NCBI GenBank assembly: GCA_029783825.1
Contig: JAREIK010002452.1
Span: 56,248-120,247, forward strand
Direction: 5' to 3'
DNA length: 64,000 bases
Origin: Sapria himalayana
Lineage: Eukaryota > Streptophyta > Magnoliopsida > Malpighiales > Rafflesiaceae
Shown in pieces: positions 1 to 10,579 of the stretch (the stretch's first letter is position 1; every line of letters starts with the position of its first letter). A program made the translations under genes and the position numbers. The notes beneath the pieces were generated by a model. That model saw nothing but the letters and a program-made list of their open reading frames with translations, searched no databases and was not told where the DNA came from.

Positions 1-1480
1 CCTATTCTAATCATGAAGCCTCATAGCTTATATATGAGCCAAATAATAATTTTGGGTTGAGTTTGGGAGACGGGCAGGTAGATAAAAAAAGTATATATTT
101 TATTCTATAACATTTTTGATTTAGATAGAGTATATAAAACTATTAAAAATATTTAGAAATTTTAATGTTTATAATCCCCACAATGTCATGCAACACAATA
201 TATTTTTTTCTACCAAATAATGTTTTATCAACTTTGATTTATGATTTTAACCACAACATTGTAGTTTATAATTACTCTAACAATTCAACTTCTACCAAAT
301 TTATATTTACTAAAATTTATACCATTAACAAATGTTGATTATGAAGAGTTTGGGTATCTCTATAACATTGATGAATTTCATGTCATACAAGAGTATTCTC
401 TTATGACAACATTCGTTAGGACACCCTTTATCCTACCGTGTTAATAACATCATCTTTTAACACAGTAATTTTTCCGTGCTCCATTATTTATTTTAAACAA
501 TTTAAAAAACTAATAAATATGAAGAGTAATTATTAGTTGAATGTTGTAGCTATTAGTTGAGTACCATAACTATTAGTTGTAACCTACAAGCTTGAATCTA
601 AGTTTCATGTTTCAAAAATTTGTGGCAGATGTATCTTGTAATAAATAGTAATAAAGAATATAAGAAAATATGAGAAGTATTATGGAAATGTATGTATCAT
701 TAATGAAACATTAATTTATAGTACTAACGAATATATGTGAGTACTCTTTTATGTGAGTACTCTTTTATCGTTTAATATGATAAAAGCATATTTACTAATT
801 AATTTTTAGTCAATAACATATATTATTAAATATTATTTCATATCTTAATAAAATAAATATAAATTATATAATTTCAAAACATTGATACAATATAATAAAA
901 AAAATAACATATCATAAAAATACAGCAAAATGAATTATAAAGAACATTAATAAGTTGTAAATAAAATAAAAATTTCAAAATTATTGAGAATTATATTGTA
1001 TTTTTATATTTTTTTATCTTGAGAAACTGGGATGAGATGATTCATATAGATTAATAGTATTTATAGTTTTTTTTTGTATTTTTAAGTTAATTTTTATTTT
1101 ATTTTATAAATGATAATGTCATTTTATAATTTTTATTCATAATATATTATTGTGAGGTTTTATTTATTTTATTCAGTTGTTTTATTTTTTATGGGAGTAC
1201 TCGATATGTAAGTTTCATCAAATTTTTATTCTTTTTGTAAAGGCATGAGTTTTAGTTAATATTATAATTATTGAGTATTATTTTTATATCATTTTTTTTC
1301 ATTTTCATGTATTAATCTTGATATTTTTTCTCATATATATATATATATATATATGGACATCCAGATATATGAAAAAATTTATGATGCTTTAGTAGAACAT
1401 CTCTTCACTATAGAAACAGTAGTAAATGCCCATGAAAAGTAATTTCCTGCTCATGTGGAAAATTATAGTATAGTATTTCT
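1..1480. other. AT-rich intergenic DNA, no gene seen
   Basis: No open frame of any length and no recognisable domain on either strand. Short local duplications are visible, for example GTGAGTACTCTTTTAT twice near 737-768, and a (TA)n run at 1332-1354. I see no RNA gene. Confidence 0.7.
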
Positions 1481-1540
1481 ACTCTCTCTCTCAAAACATC
1501 ATTGCTGGCCATATTTTAGATATTTATTGAAGTTGTATGA
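1481..1540 (+). repeat. Small CACTA 3'-region fragment
   Basis: About 60 bp, with a CTCTCTCTC tract followed by AACATCATTGCTGG and a TTGAAGTTGTATGAC tail. It matches the region downstream of the second ORF in the CACTA copies (around 6340-6400 and 30225-30290, and inverted at about 10715-10775). It directly abuts the AT-rich repeat arm, so it is a remnant stranded by rearrangement. Confidence 0.55.
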
Positions 1541-2729
1541 CTATATATAAATATTTGTATAACTATATATAAATAATTGTATAACTATATAACACTCTAT
1601 ATAATTAAATATAACTACATTTGTAAGTATGTATACATATATGTAAATCTATATATTTATTTATAACTTTATGTATTTATGTATAATTATTTGTATGAAT
1701 ATATCTATATATAACTATATGTTTAACTATATAAAAATATATATAGTTATTTATACTATATGTATAATAACATATATCTATAAATAATTGTATCTTATTA
1801 TATGTATTACTATAAAAGCTTTAAGCATAATTATATTTTAATACATAATTTACAACTTATATTTAATATACATTTGTATATATTAGTATTCAAAAATGTA
1901 TTTTACTATATCTATACCTATACATAATTATAGGTATAGATATATAAAATTATATAAATAAATAAATATATACCTACCTGTATAGATATAAGTTTAATTA
2001 TACGTGCACTTATATGTATAACCACATGTATGTATACATATATGTAATCTATATACTTGTTTTTAACTTTGTTAATATTTATGTAAAACTAAATATAATT
2101 TCTCATATGAATATATATATATATATAGTATAACTAAATGTTTAATGATATATAGTTTTTTATAACTATATATTATATGTATAATAACATATAACTATAC
2201 ATAATTTTATATTATTATGTATAACCTATATTTAAATATATAATTAACAACATATATTTAATATACATTTTTATCTATTAGTATAACAAATGTATTTTAG
2301 TATATCCATACCTATATATAACTAAATGTATAAATATATGGAATTATATGAAACAAATATTATACATACATGCATAAATATAAGTTTTAGCTATATGTGT
2401 AACTATATCTATAACAAATGTAACAATATTTATAATTAGATGTATAAAAACATACAACACAATGTTTAACTATATGTGTATAACATCATAGACATATTCT
2501 TTAAACTCTAAATAACTTTATATAATAAAATATAACTGTATTTTAATTATGTATACATATATGTATACATATATGTAAATCTATATAATTCTTTATAACT
2601 TTGCATACATTTATTTATATTTACTTATAACTACTTGTATGCATATATCTATTTATAATTATATGTTAAACTAAATGTAACTATTTATAACTACATTTAC
2701 TATATGTATCTTAATATATAATTATATAT
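1541..2729 (-). repeat. AT-rich 'ATAGTTATA' repeat, left outer arm of inverted repeat
   Basis: Degenerate repeats built of ATAACTATATGTATA-like words. Recurring anchors (GTATACATATATGTAAATCT near 1630, 2035 and 2560) show internal tandem units of roughly 0.4-0.5 kb. Read on the minus strand, it runs collinear with the sequence from 11116 rightwards: the shared words include ATGTAGTTATAAATAGTTACAT and GATATATGCATACAAGTAG, in the same order. It is therefore the left outer arm of a large inverted repeat. No coding potential. Confidence 0.7.
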
Positions 2730-2972
2730 GGGATAATACTATTTGTTGCACCAACTTGAAATAAAATGGTTAAAGATATAATATCAACAATATGTAAGCA
2801 CATAGCATGATAATGTCCGTTGATCAGGCTCAGATATGGTATAATACAAATAAGGGTCGTACTCTTACCTATCCCAGCCCTTGGGTCTCAGGCTCAATAT
2901 GAACTTATGTATGAAAAAAGATATAATAGTTCATAGGTTTATATAGAAAGAATTTTATTTTCTTTTATATAA
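2730..2972 (+). repeat. Left copy of 243-bp complex inverted-repeat block (GGGATAATACTA)
   Basis: Begins GGGATAATACTA and is more complex than the flanking AT repeat. It contains TATGTAAGCACATAGCATGA, a CAGCCCTTGGG word and a CTCAGGCTC word. The reverse complement of 10874-11115 matches it over nearly its full length with scattered substitutions and small indels. It looks like a transposon terminal inverted repeat, but homology continues outward into the AT-rich arms and no direct target duplication is visible, so the true element boundary is uncertain. A 20-bp relic of the same start recurs near 30889. Confidence 0.75.
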
Positions 2973-3318
2973 TTTTTCATTCTACCACTGCACTCTTTGT
3001 GTCTCTCTCTCTCTCCCTCTCCCGCTCCTGCTCCTCCTTCATACATCAAATGTCTTTTTTTTCTTTCATTTCTTATGCATTATCATACTTCGCACCCTTT
3101 ATCTAGTATAACTATGATATCTATTAATCTTAATCGTACTAAAATTTACGTTATCTATTAATGTAGATTCTACCAACGCATGCCACAATATTCATGATAT
3201 TTAAATTTTAAATATTCATCCGTAAGTAATTTTATTTAAATATTTGTATATTTTGATGTAATAGAATATTTTATTTATAATAATGATTGGGCATTTTTTT
3301 GTAAATAAACATGGCAAA
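2973..3318 (+). other. 5' flank of CACTA copy 1, pyrimidine tract
   Basis: Leads up to the transposase relic. A CT-rich tract (about 2999-3040) is followed by AT-rich sequence. I do not see the CACTACAAGAAA terminus here, so the original left end of copy 1 is missing or has been replaced by the 2730-2972 block. Confidence 0.5.
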
Positions 3319-5648
3319 ATGAGCTCAGATCGTTAGTGGATGTACAAAAAGGTTATTAATGGATTTTTAAATGAAGATTTTTTGACTAGGCTTAAAACTT
3401 TCATCAATTTTGCAAGTAGTCAATTAAGATTGATGGATGGAAAAAAAATTAAGTGTCCATGTAATCATTGAAAGTGTCAGAATATCGCTTTTCATGATAC
3501 AAACACTATAAGATATCATTTAGCAAAGTATGACTTTGTGCCAAATTATTTTGTTTGGATTTATCATTAGGAAAGTACAATGGCTCTGAATATTAACCAA
3601 AATGAGGGTATTGATTATTGAATTGTTTGCTTGTGGCGAAGATTCATTAAAAAGATACCATAGAATGATCATGGAAGCTGTTGGTGCTGACTTCAATATG
3701 GATTACATAGATGAACCACCTAATCATGAAGCTTAGAAATTTTATGAAATGCTTAAAGCTGGAGATAAAGAGTTGTAGCCTGGGTGTAAAACACATTCGC
3801 AATTGTCACTTATGGCTCGACTAATGGTGATTAAGTTAGAAAATCATATGTCTGAGAAATTATTTGATCAGGTGACAGAACTGATGAATGAGATTTTTCC
3901 GGATAATAATTTGATCACTAACAACTTTTACAACACTAAGAAGTTACTAAGAGGAATGGGTCTACCAATGGAAAAAAATGATTGTTGTTTAAAATAGATG
4001 CATGTTATATTGAGGCGGTGATAGTGATTTAATTAGATGTAAGTTTTGTAACCATCCTCGATTTAGGAAGGCACCTCATGGTGTAGAAACGCGAAAAAAA
4101 TTGAAGGTTGTCTTTAAGAAGATGTATTATTTTCCATTAATTCACTGATTACAAAGACTATATGCATCAAATGATACAAAAAATGATATGAGGTGGCATT
4201 CCGAGCATGAGGTTGAAGAAGGAGTAATGCATCATCCATCAGATTCACCTGCTTTGAAGCATTTTAATTATATACATCAAGATTTTGCAGCAAAAAGTCA
4301 AAATGTGACATGATAGATGTTTTCTTACAGCCTCTTATTGCACAGTTAAATCATTTATGAGATGTTGGCGTGAATACATATAATATCTCAAAGAAGCAAA
4401 ATTTTATTATGCATGCAGCCCTTATGTGGACAGTAAGTGACTTTCCTGCATATTCAATATTATCTGACTAGAGTACTATAGGACAATTCACATGCCCATA
4501 TTGCATGACAAATTCTAATACATTTACCCTCAAATTTAGTGGTAAACAATCACGGTATGATAACCATCGTAAGATTCTACCTATGAATCATCCATTTCGA
4601 AGAAATAGAACTACATTTCTAAAAAATAAAATTGTGATGAAAGTTGCACCAGAAGTTCATTTAGGAGATGAAATTATTACTGAGATTCATAGTTTGGGTT
4701 TGCAAAAGGTAACCTAAAAAGATGCTACTGAAAGTAATGGACCAATAGGCAAATTATTTGGCTGGAGGAAACGTAGTATATTTTGGGACTTGCCCTATTG
4801 GAAGTCCAATTTAATTCGTCATAACTTAGATTTTTTGCATATTGAAAAAATTATTTTTGACAATGTTTTCAACACTATCCTTAATGTAGAAGGAAAGACA
4901 AAACACACTTTAAAATCAAGACAAGAGCTAAATGATTACTATCAGTGTCCTGAATAGAAACTGAATGAGGAAATAGAAAAATTCTCTAAAGCTTGCTACA
5001 CACTTGATAAGAAGGTAAGATAGATATTGTGTGAATGGATTAAAAATTTGAAATTCCCTGATGAAGTATCAAAATATGGATAGATGCGTGGATATGAATA
5101 ATCTTAAGTTATTTGGAATGAAAAGTCATGACTGTCATGTATTTATGTAGAGATTAATACCAATTGCATTATGTGAATTACTTCCACTAAGTGTCTGGAA
5201 GGTCCTTACAGAACTAAGTTTGTTTTTCAAATAGCTAACTGCAACGAAAATCAAAATAGATGACATGGTGAGGCTGTCGAATGATATTCCACTTATTACT
5301 TGAAAGCTTGAACGGATATTCCCACCGAGTTTTTTTGACTCAATGGAGTATTTTCCGGTCCATTTGGCATATGAAGCAAAGATTGCATGGCCAGTGCAAT
5401 TCAGGTGGATCTATCCTTTTGAGAGGTAAATATATATAATTTACTGTGTTTTATTATTAAGTACTTTAAATAATATTGTAATTTAATCAAATTGAAACCT
5501 AACATTGTGGTTGTAGGTATCTTGGTAAGTTGAAATTGAATGTTAGAAACAAGGTAAATGTTGAAGGTTCAATTTGCAATGCATATTTGGTAGAAGTAGC
5601 ATCATCATTTTGTTTTTATTATTTTGATGATAATGTCAATACAAAGAA
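3319..5648 (+). pseudogene. CACTA (En/Spm) TNP2-type transposase pseudogene, copy 1
   Basis: Relic of the nuclear DNA transposase that cuts and moves CACTA elements. The frame opens at the ATG at 3319 (MSSDR-stop-WMYKK), the start of the Transpos_assoc domain, including the KIKCPCNH-stop-KCQN zinc-ligand motif near 3451-3485. The family's PGCKTHSQLSLMARL segment follows at about 3780. The TNP2 domain covers roughly 4000-4720 (PRFRKAPHG, DMRWHSEHEVEEGVMHHP, FRRNRTTF). DUF4218 covers about 5107-5630 (GMKSHDCHVF near 5116, RWIYPFER ending at 5425). A 91-nt GT-AG intron (5426-5516) interrupts the Arg codon of PFER and is present at the same place in copy 2. Many in-frame stops and frameshifts make it dead. 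Compared with copy 2, about 150 bp of the TNP2 core are deleted near 4313 (NV joined to DVFLQPL). Confidence 0.9.
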
Positions 5649-6060
5649 TTGAAATGTGCCACGGAATAATGAAGGTCATGTGATGGTAGAAAGAAGTAGC
5701 GAGTGTACGGAATTGGCTAAGGGAGTGGCATTTTGTTGTAGCAGTCATGCTTCTAATTCATCTATCTCAGCAATGGTGGATGAAGCGATCAAACAACAAG
5801 CATCGAAAACAAATGAACGTATTATATATATAGAGACCAAAATATAAAAGAAGGATGAGCTGATAATTAATTTGATGGAAGAAATGCAAAAAATTAAAGA
5901 AATTAAAAAAACAATGCAGCAGAAGATGTCCTATTTGGAGTCACAGTTAGAGGCATTGGTGCATCAGAGAGCATTCTGAGATCCAGCTTTGAATCCTCAC
6001 AGGAGAGGCTAGCATTCCCTACAAATTATGAGGATGCTTGAGTATGAGAATTATTTCTGA
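5649..6060 (+). pseudogene. CACTA second-ORF C-terminal relic fused to the transposase by deletion
   Basis: The frame continues from DUF4218 (VPRNNEGHVMVERSSECTE) straight into the coiled-coil C-terminus of the element's second protein, the plant transposase type (Transposase_24-like). This contains MVDEAIKQQASKTNERI, then a Glu/Lys-rich heptad-like stretch, then KMSYLESQLEAL, and ends ENYF-stop at 6058-6060. In copy 2 the same two joined sequences are separated by about 1.7 kb (27788 to 29470) carrying the rest of the transposase. The shared word AGAAG-AGCGAGTG at the join marks the deletion breakpoint. A 63-residue open frame (5656-5847) spans the join. In-frame stops follow, so this is a non-functional internal-deletion derivative. 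Confidence 0.8.
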
Positions 6061-6535
6061 ACTGTTATTTATTTTTGTCTGTGTAGCAAATAAATCTGAT
6101 ATTTTTTTGCAGGTTTCAATTTTTTTTATTCTGGTTTTATTCTTTGCTTTTCCGATAAATCAAATTATGAATCTTTGCAGGACACATTATGTGAGAGAAA
6201 AGAAAAAATCCTGATTCAAAGCATTCAGACATTACCACGGCCCTTCCAATGCATGTGTCCCTTATTTACTAATTTTAGCTTTATTAAAAAGAGGGCTAGC
6301 TTATCTTATCTTTATTATTCTAAAAACATTTTATTTTTTTTGCATTATCTTTATCACTAAACATAATTGCTTGACATCTTTTGGATTTTTTTGAAGCTAT
6401 ATGACAATCAACTTTAATTTCTATTTGTTCGTGCCTATAATATTTGTTTGTATATATCTGTGAAAATGTTTTTGTCTCTCTGAATTTTTTGGGTAGAGTT
6501 TTAGCCTATTAAAGGTATATAAAAGCCTATATTCA
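6061..6535 (+). repeat. CACTA 3' region upstream of triplet array
   Basis: Non-coding 3' part of copy 1. It matches copy 2 (about 29943-30450) and, inverted, 10580-10860. Conserved words include CAATCAACTTTAATTT, TATATATCTGTGAA and GGGTAGAGTTTTAGCC. The last two recur 1141 bp downstream (7637), which shows a tandem duplication of the following module. Confidence 0.7.
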
Positions 6536-6899
6536 GTAGCAGCAGCAGTGGTAGCGGTGGCAGTGGTGGCAGTGGAAGTGGCAGCGGCGAAAGTGGCAAT
6601 GGCAGTGGCAACTGCAGCACCAGCAGTAGGGGCAAACGCGACATCAGCGGCCACAGCGGCAGCTGTGGCAGAAGCAGCAACAGTGATAGTAGCAGCATCA
6701 ACTATAGCAGCTATAGTGGCGGTCGTAGTGCTAGCAGTGGCAGCGGCAGGGGTAGCAGTGGCAGTACCAGTAGCTATGGTAGTAGCAATAGCACTGGCAA
6801 TGGCAGCTGTAGTAGTGGCAATAGAAGTAGTGGCAGCGATATTGGCAGTGGCCATGGCAGCGGCAGTAGCTGTAGGAGTGGCGGTGGTAGCGAGAGCAT
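6536..6899 (+). repeat. GC-rich purine-N-pyrimidine triplet array 1
   Basis: About 360 bp of imperfect triplets dominated by AGC, GGC, AGT, GGT and AAT, nearly all purine-N-pyrimidine in one register. It stands out as a GC island in very AT-rich DNA. Read in the three plus frames it gives Ser/Gly-, Ala/Val- or Gln/Trp-rich strings. The Ser/Gly register is preceded by a TAA at about 6515 with no ATG. I interpret it as a diverged trinucleotide satellite, not a gene. Related arrays lie at 7674-7899 and, inverted, at 9102-9390. Confidence 0.8.
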
Positions 6900-7480
6900 A
6901 AGAAACGGTAACAAATGTGATATATACATACGTATTTAGTCATCATATACTTACATATAATACTACAGTATTTTATGTACATATATACTGAGTATATATA
7001 TGTACTTAGTATATATGTACACATAATACTGTAGTTTATATGTACATATACTACAGTAACATATCTACGAGTGAACTGCTAGGATATATGTACATACTTA
7101 CTACAGTAATATATATTTATCAAAACATAGTTTTTTTATTTATTTTGATTTGATTTGGTGGTTTAAATTTCATACAGATATGGTACCACATTGTTTTCAA
7201 TACGAAGCTTGTATAAGCAAAGACATATTTCAACAAACATGAAGCACCGTGACTTGGACAGCATTTTCCCAGTTGAAAGTTGGTGATCGGAGGAGTAGTG
7301 GGAGAGAAAGCAACATCAATGCATTGATATATTATACTTTATGCACAGTCGGTAGATACATTGATTAATAAGATGTAATATAATTTATTATTTTTTTTGT
7401 TTTAGTTATTTAAAATATTGTATTAGAATAAGTTATTAAATGAATTTTTTTTAATTTAAAATTTTCATTTATAGTTTCTG
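6900..7480 (+). repeat. CACTA 3' module 1: TATGTACATA palindromes and conserved block
   Basis: After the array come self-complementary words (TATATGTACATATA, ACTACAGTA, ACTGAGTATATA). Then a conserved block holds CAGATATGGTACCACATTG, ACGAAGCTTGTATAAGCAAAG, a GATCGGAGGAGTAGTGGGAGAG word and a CGGTAGATACATTGAT word. The same order occurs at 7920-8400, inverted at 8733-9100, and in copy 2 at 30931-31880. No open frame is supported. Confidence 0.7.
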
Positions 7481-7673
7481 TTTTAATTAAATTTAATTTT
7501 ATAATATTAAATTATTTTTTAAAAATTTTTGTTGAAAATGTATGACATTAAACTGTAATTTTTGTTTGTTCATGTCTATAATAACTGTTTTTATATATCT
7601 GTGAATATGTTTGTGCTTCTCCAAAAATTTTGGGGAGAGTTTTAGCCTATTATAGGTATGTAAATGGCTATTA
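7481..7673 (+). repeat. Start of second tandem 3' module
   Basis: Direct repeat of 6400-6535 with a 1141-bp offset (GAGTTTTAGCC at 6496 and 7637). AT-rich and non-coding. Confidence 0.65.
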
Positions 7674-7899
7674 TCATTAGTGGTAGCCGAGGCAAGCGCC
7701 GGTTGCAGCGGCGACAGTGGCAGTGGTGGCGGCAGCGATGACAGAAGTGGCGGGGACAACACCGGTGGCAGTAGCAATGACAGTGGCAGCAGTAGTAGCA
7801 GCGGAGGTGTTAGTGGCAACAGTAGCAGTGGTATTGGCAGCGACAGCGGCAACGACAGTAGTGGCAGGAACGGCAGCCGGAGCAGCAGCAACAGAACCA
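7674..7899 (+). repeat. GC-rich purine-N-pyrimidine triplet array 2
   Basis: About 225 bp of the same triplet type as array 1 (GGC, AGC, AGT, GGT, GAC), preceded and followed by the same flanks. It lies in the left inner arm of a foldback whose other arm holds array 3. It can be read as an 88-codon Gly/Ser frame from an ATG at 7680, but the composition and repeat relationship argue against a gene. Confidence 0.75.
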
Positions 7900-8400
7900 A
7901 AAGAGATATATACGTACGAATAAAGTCAGTATATACATACATTTAATAATGTAGTATTTTATGTACGTATATACTGAGTTTATTTGTACTTAGTTTATAT
8001 GTACACTTAATACTACTGTTTATATGTACATATACTACAGTAATATATATATACGAGTGAAAAGCTAGTATATATTTACATATATACTGCAGAATTATAT
8101 ATGTATCAAAACATAACTTTTTTTGTTAATTTGAATGAGTTGTTTAATTTTCTTACAGATATGATACCTCATTGTTCCTCATACAAAGCTTCTATACGTA
8201 ATGAGATTTTTCACTTGACATAATGTGTCATGACTCGGATAGCTTTGTCGTAGTATAAAAATGATGATCGGAGGATTAGAGGGAGAGAAAGCAATGTCAA
8301 TGAATGGATATATTATACTTATGTACTATCGGTAGATACATTGATGAATAAGATTAAATAAAAGTTTATAATTTTTTAGTTTCAATTATGTAAAAAATTG
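7900..8400 (+). repeat. CACTA 3' module 2, left arm of inner foldback
   Basis: Repeats module 1: TATGTACATA palindromes, then CTTACAGATATGATACCTCA, CATACAAAGCTTCTATACG, TGACTCGGATAGCTTTGTC and GATCGGAGGATTAGAGGG. The reverse complement of 8733-8860 matches 8137-8249 closely, ending at GCTTTGTC. The inverted join is therefore at about 8733, with a loop of about 480 bp. Confidence 0.75.
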
Positions 8401-8544
8401 AATTTATATAAAGATTTTAAATGATTTATTTTTTGTTTATTATAAATAATGTTAGTTTCATTTTTTATTCAATTTGATATAAAAATATTAAATTATTTAA
8501 TTAAAAATTTTTAAATTCTGAAATTATTTTTGAAATTAAAATGG

Positions 8545-8715
8545 CTAGGAAAAATTCCCTTGATAAATTATCAAGGGAAAAATCCATTGCTAAATTAGCT
8601 AGGGAAAAATCCCTTGCTAAATTAGCTAGGGAAATTTCCCTAGCTAATTTAGCTAGGGAAATATTAAATTTAGGATATTCCGTCGCTAAATTTATTTGCT
8701 AGAGACTATATCCAT
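8545..8715 (+). promoter_or_regulatory. CACTA subterminal repeats (GCTAGGGAAATTTCCCTAGC)
   Basis: Direct and inverted copies of TTAGCTAGGGAAA and TTTCCCTAGCTAA, including the near-perfect palindrome GCTAGGGAAATTTCCCTAGC. Later CATCGCTAAATTT words follow. In CACTA elements, clustered subterminal repeats are the binding sites for element-encoded proteins (known for En/Spm TNPA). The same words appear at 31915-32160, 55160-55220 and 60640-60790. The actual right terminus of copy 1 is missing: an inverted segment begins at about 8733. Confidence 0.75.
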
Positions 8716-8732
8716 CGCTAAATTTTTTGCTG

Positions 8733-9101
8733 AGACAAAGCTGTCAGAGTCACGGCACATCATGTCTAGTGAAAAATCCCATCACTTATACAAGCTTTGT
8801 ATGGGGAATAATACGATAACATATCTGTAAGAAATTTAAACAACTCAATCAAATCAAAATAAAAAAAATTATGTTTTGATAAATATATAATACTATAGTA
8901 TATATGTAAATATATAATAGCATTTCACTTGTACATATATTACTGTAGTATATGTACATACAATCTACAGTATTATGTGTACATATAAACTGAGTACAAA
9001 TATACTTAGTATATATGTACATAAAATACTATAGTATTATACGAACGTATATACTAAGTATATACGTACGTGTATATCATATTTGTTACTGTTTTTATTT
9101 T
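8733..9101 (-). repeat. Inverted 3' module 3, right arm of inner foldback
   Basis: Reverse complement of the 3' module: the GACAAAGCT word, the GTGCCGTGACTC block, AAGCTTTGTATGG, and then TATGTACATA/ACTACAGTA-type words. It reads on the minus strand from array 3 towards the join. Confidence 0.75.
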
Positions 9102-9390
9102 TGCCACTACTGCCATTTCCCATGCCACTCCATCCACTACTCCTGCTGCCGCTACCACTACTGCTCTTGCCGTTGCTGCCGCCCCTACCATTGCCACCGC
9201 TGTTACCGCTACTGCCGCCCCTATTGCCACTACTACCGTGCTGCAGCTCCTGCCGTTGCTGCAGCTCCTACCATTGCTGCTGCCACTATTGCTGCCGTTG
9301 CCATTGTCGTTGCTACCACTGTCACTGCTGCCGGTGCTACCTTTGCTGCCGCTACTGCTGCCACTACCGCCACTGCCACCGTCATCGTTA
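9102..9390 (-). repeat. GC-rich triplet array 3 (inverted)
   Basis: On the plus strand this is CTGCCGCTACCACTACTGCT-type sequence. Its reverse complement has the same purine-N-pyrimidine AGC/GGC/AGT/GGT triplets as arrays 1 and 2. Overlapping open frames on both strands (Ala/Thr, Leu/Pro, Cys/His/Tyr, Gly/Ser rich) are produced by the triplet periodicity and cannot all be genes. I treat none as coding. Confidence 0.75.
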
Positions 9391-9760
9391 ATAATAAAAG
9401 AATTTGGTGGGTGATGATGCTCAACTAATGAACTTGAGATTGAGTGAGTTTTTGACGAGGTGACAAGCTGCTTTTCACAAAATAGGAACCGATATTCCTC
9501 CTGGACCATAATTACACGATGCTACACGAGCATCATCATCAACATCATTCTAAGACCTAGTACAATTAGAACCAATCATTGTAAAGTCTAGAGTAACAAA
9601 ACTTATTTACTCATACGTTGGTTTTGTACCATGTGATAATTGAATATCAATATAATTACTAAGATTTTTTAAGACCCAACCTCAATGAGTCTGGCTGGAC
9701 TAGACCAAAAATATCATCCTAAAGCTTTAGGAAAAGTCTAATAGCCATTGCTTTTATTAC
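9391..9760. other. Unassigned single-copy-like DNA
   Basis: Less AT-rich than the surroundings. No frame above about 60 codons except one running out of array 3. No recognised domain, and no copy of it elsewhere in this window. Confidence 0.5.
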
Positions 9761-9829
9761 CTATATCAGTGAGCAATGCATGATGATGACCAGACCAGCC
9801 CGAGTAATTATATATTCAAAAGTGTTTAT

Positions 9830-10215
9830 GTGTGTAAATAGGGGTGTACGTATGGCAATATATACATGTCTACAAATAAATATATGTACCCACTTATGTA
9901 TATACTCGGTATATACATAATTATATACTATAGTATAAAAGTACATATATGCCAAGCATATATGTACGTATATACTACAGCATAAAAGTAAGTATGTACC
10001 GAGTATATACATATGTATATACTACAATATATATGTATGTATATACTTAGTATATACGTACAAATATACTCAGTATATAAGAACATATATACTCTGTATA
10101 TACGTACTTATATACTTTGTATATACGTAAATATATACTCAGTATATACGTACATTTAAACCAAATATATATTTATGTATATATAGCAGTATTATATGTA
10201 CATATATATAATCAC
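9830..10215. repeat. TATATACTCAGTATATACGTACA tandem block
   Basis: Short units of about 20-22 bp of the type TACTCAGTATATACGTACA, each partly self-complementary, with variants AGTATATACG, GTATATACATA and ACTACAATATATAT. Related in wording to the palindromic parts of the CACTA 3' modules. Confidence 0.65.
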
Positions 10216-10266
10216 ATAGCCTTAGATGACACACACACTTGTAATTTAATGCAAATACACATACTA

Positions 10267-10506
10267 TCAAAGAAAACAAAAGAAAAAAATATATGACTTA
10301 AAAAACATGCATATAGGTTTCTCAGGCATGGTCAGCATTTCCCATTCTTTTTCTTCTGGTACTCCACGTAGATAGAGAACATTGTGACACCTGTATATGG
10401 AGTATAACATACTACATTTACAAACTAAAAATTGATAACAAGCAGTCATAGATCTGAATTGTGATGATGCATATCTGCACAGAATAAGAGGGTAAAGAAC
10501 AAACAT
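10267..10506 (-). pseudogene. Possible captured gene fragment, unassigned
   Basis: Minus-strand open frame of 79 codons whose middle looks coding: CHNVLYLRGVPEEKEWEMLT followed by MPEKPICM. It is preceded by a TATACAG that could be a splice acceptor (about 10396), and a second TGTGCAG lies upstream. I do not recognise the protein. It sits between transposon pieces within the inverted-repeat structure, so a transposon-captured exon is plausible. A chance frame is the alternative. Confidence 0.3.
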
Positions 10507-10579
10507 GCATTTACATAGAATTAATTTTTTGGTTCATCTCACAACTTCAGAAGCTAAGGTATTGTTCCCAGCACCATGG

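Noticed and set aside
6421..7024. Ala-, Leu/Pro- or Cys/Tyr-rich frames on both strands over the triplet arrays
   Set aside because: Triplet periodicity opens several frames at once on both strands. The frames start or end in AT-rich repeats and have no conserved domain.
9054..9509. 151-codon Gly/Ser/Ala/Val-rich frame on the minus strand
   Set aside because: It lies mainly in array 3 and competes with three plus-strand frames of similar length. It is low complexity, and array relatives at 6536 and 7674 do not keep the frame.
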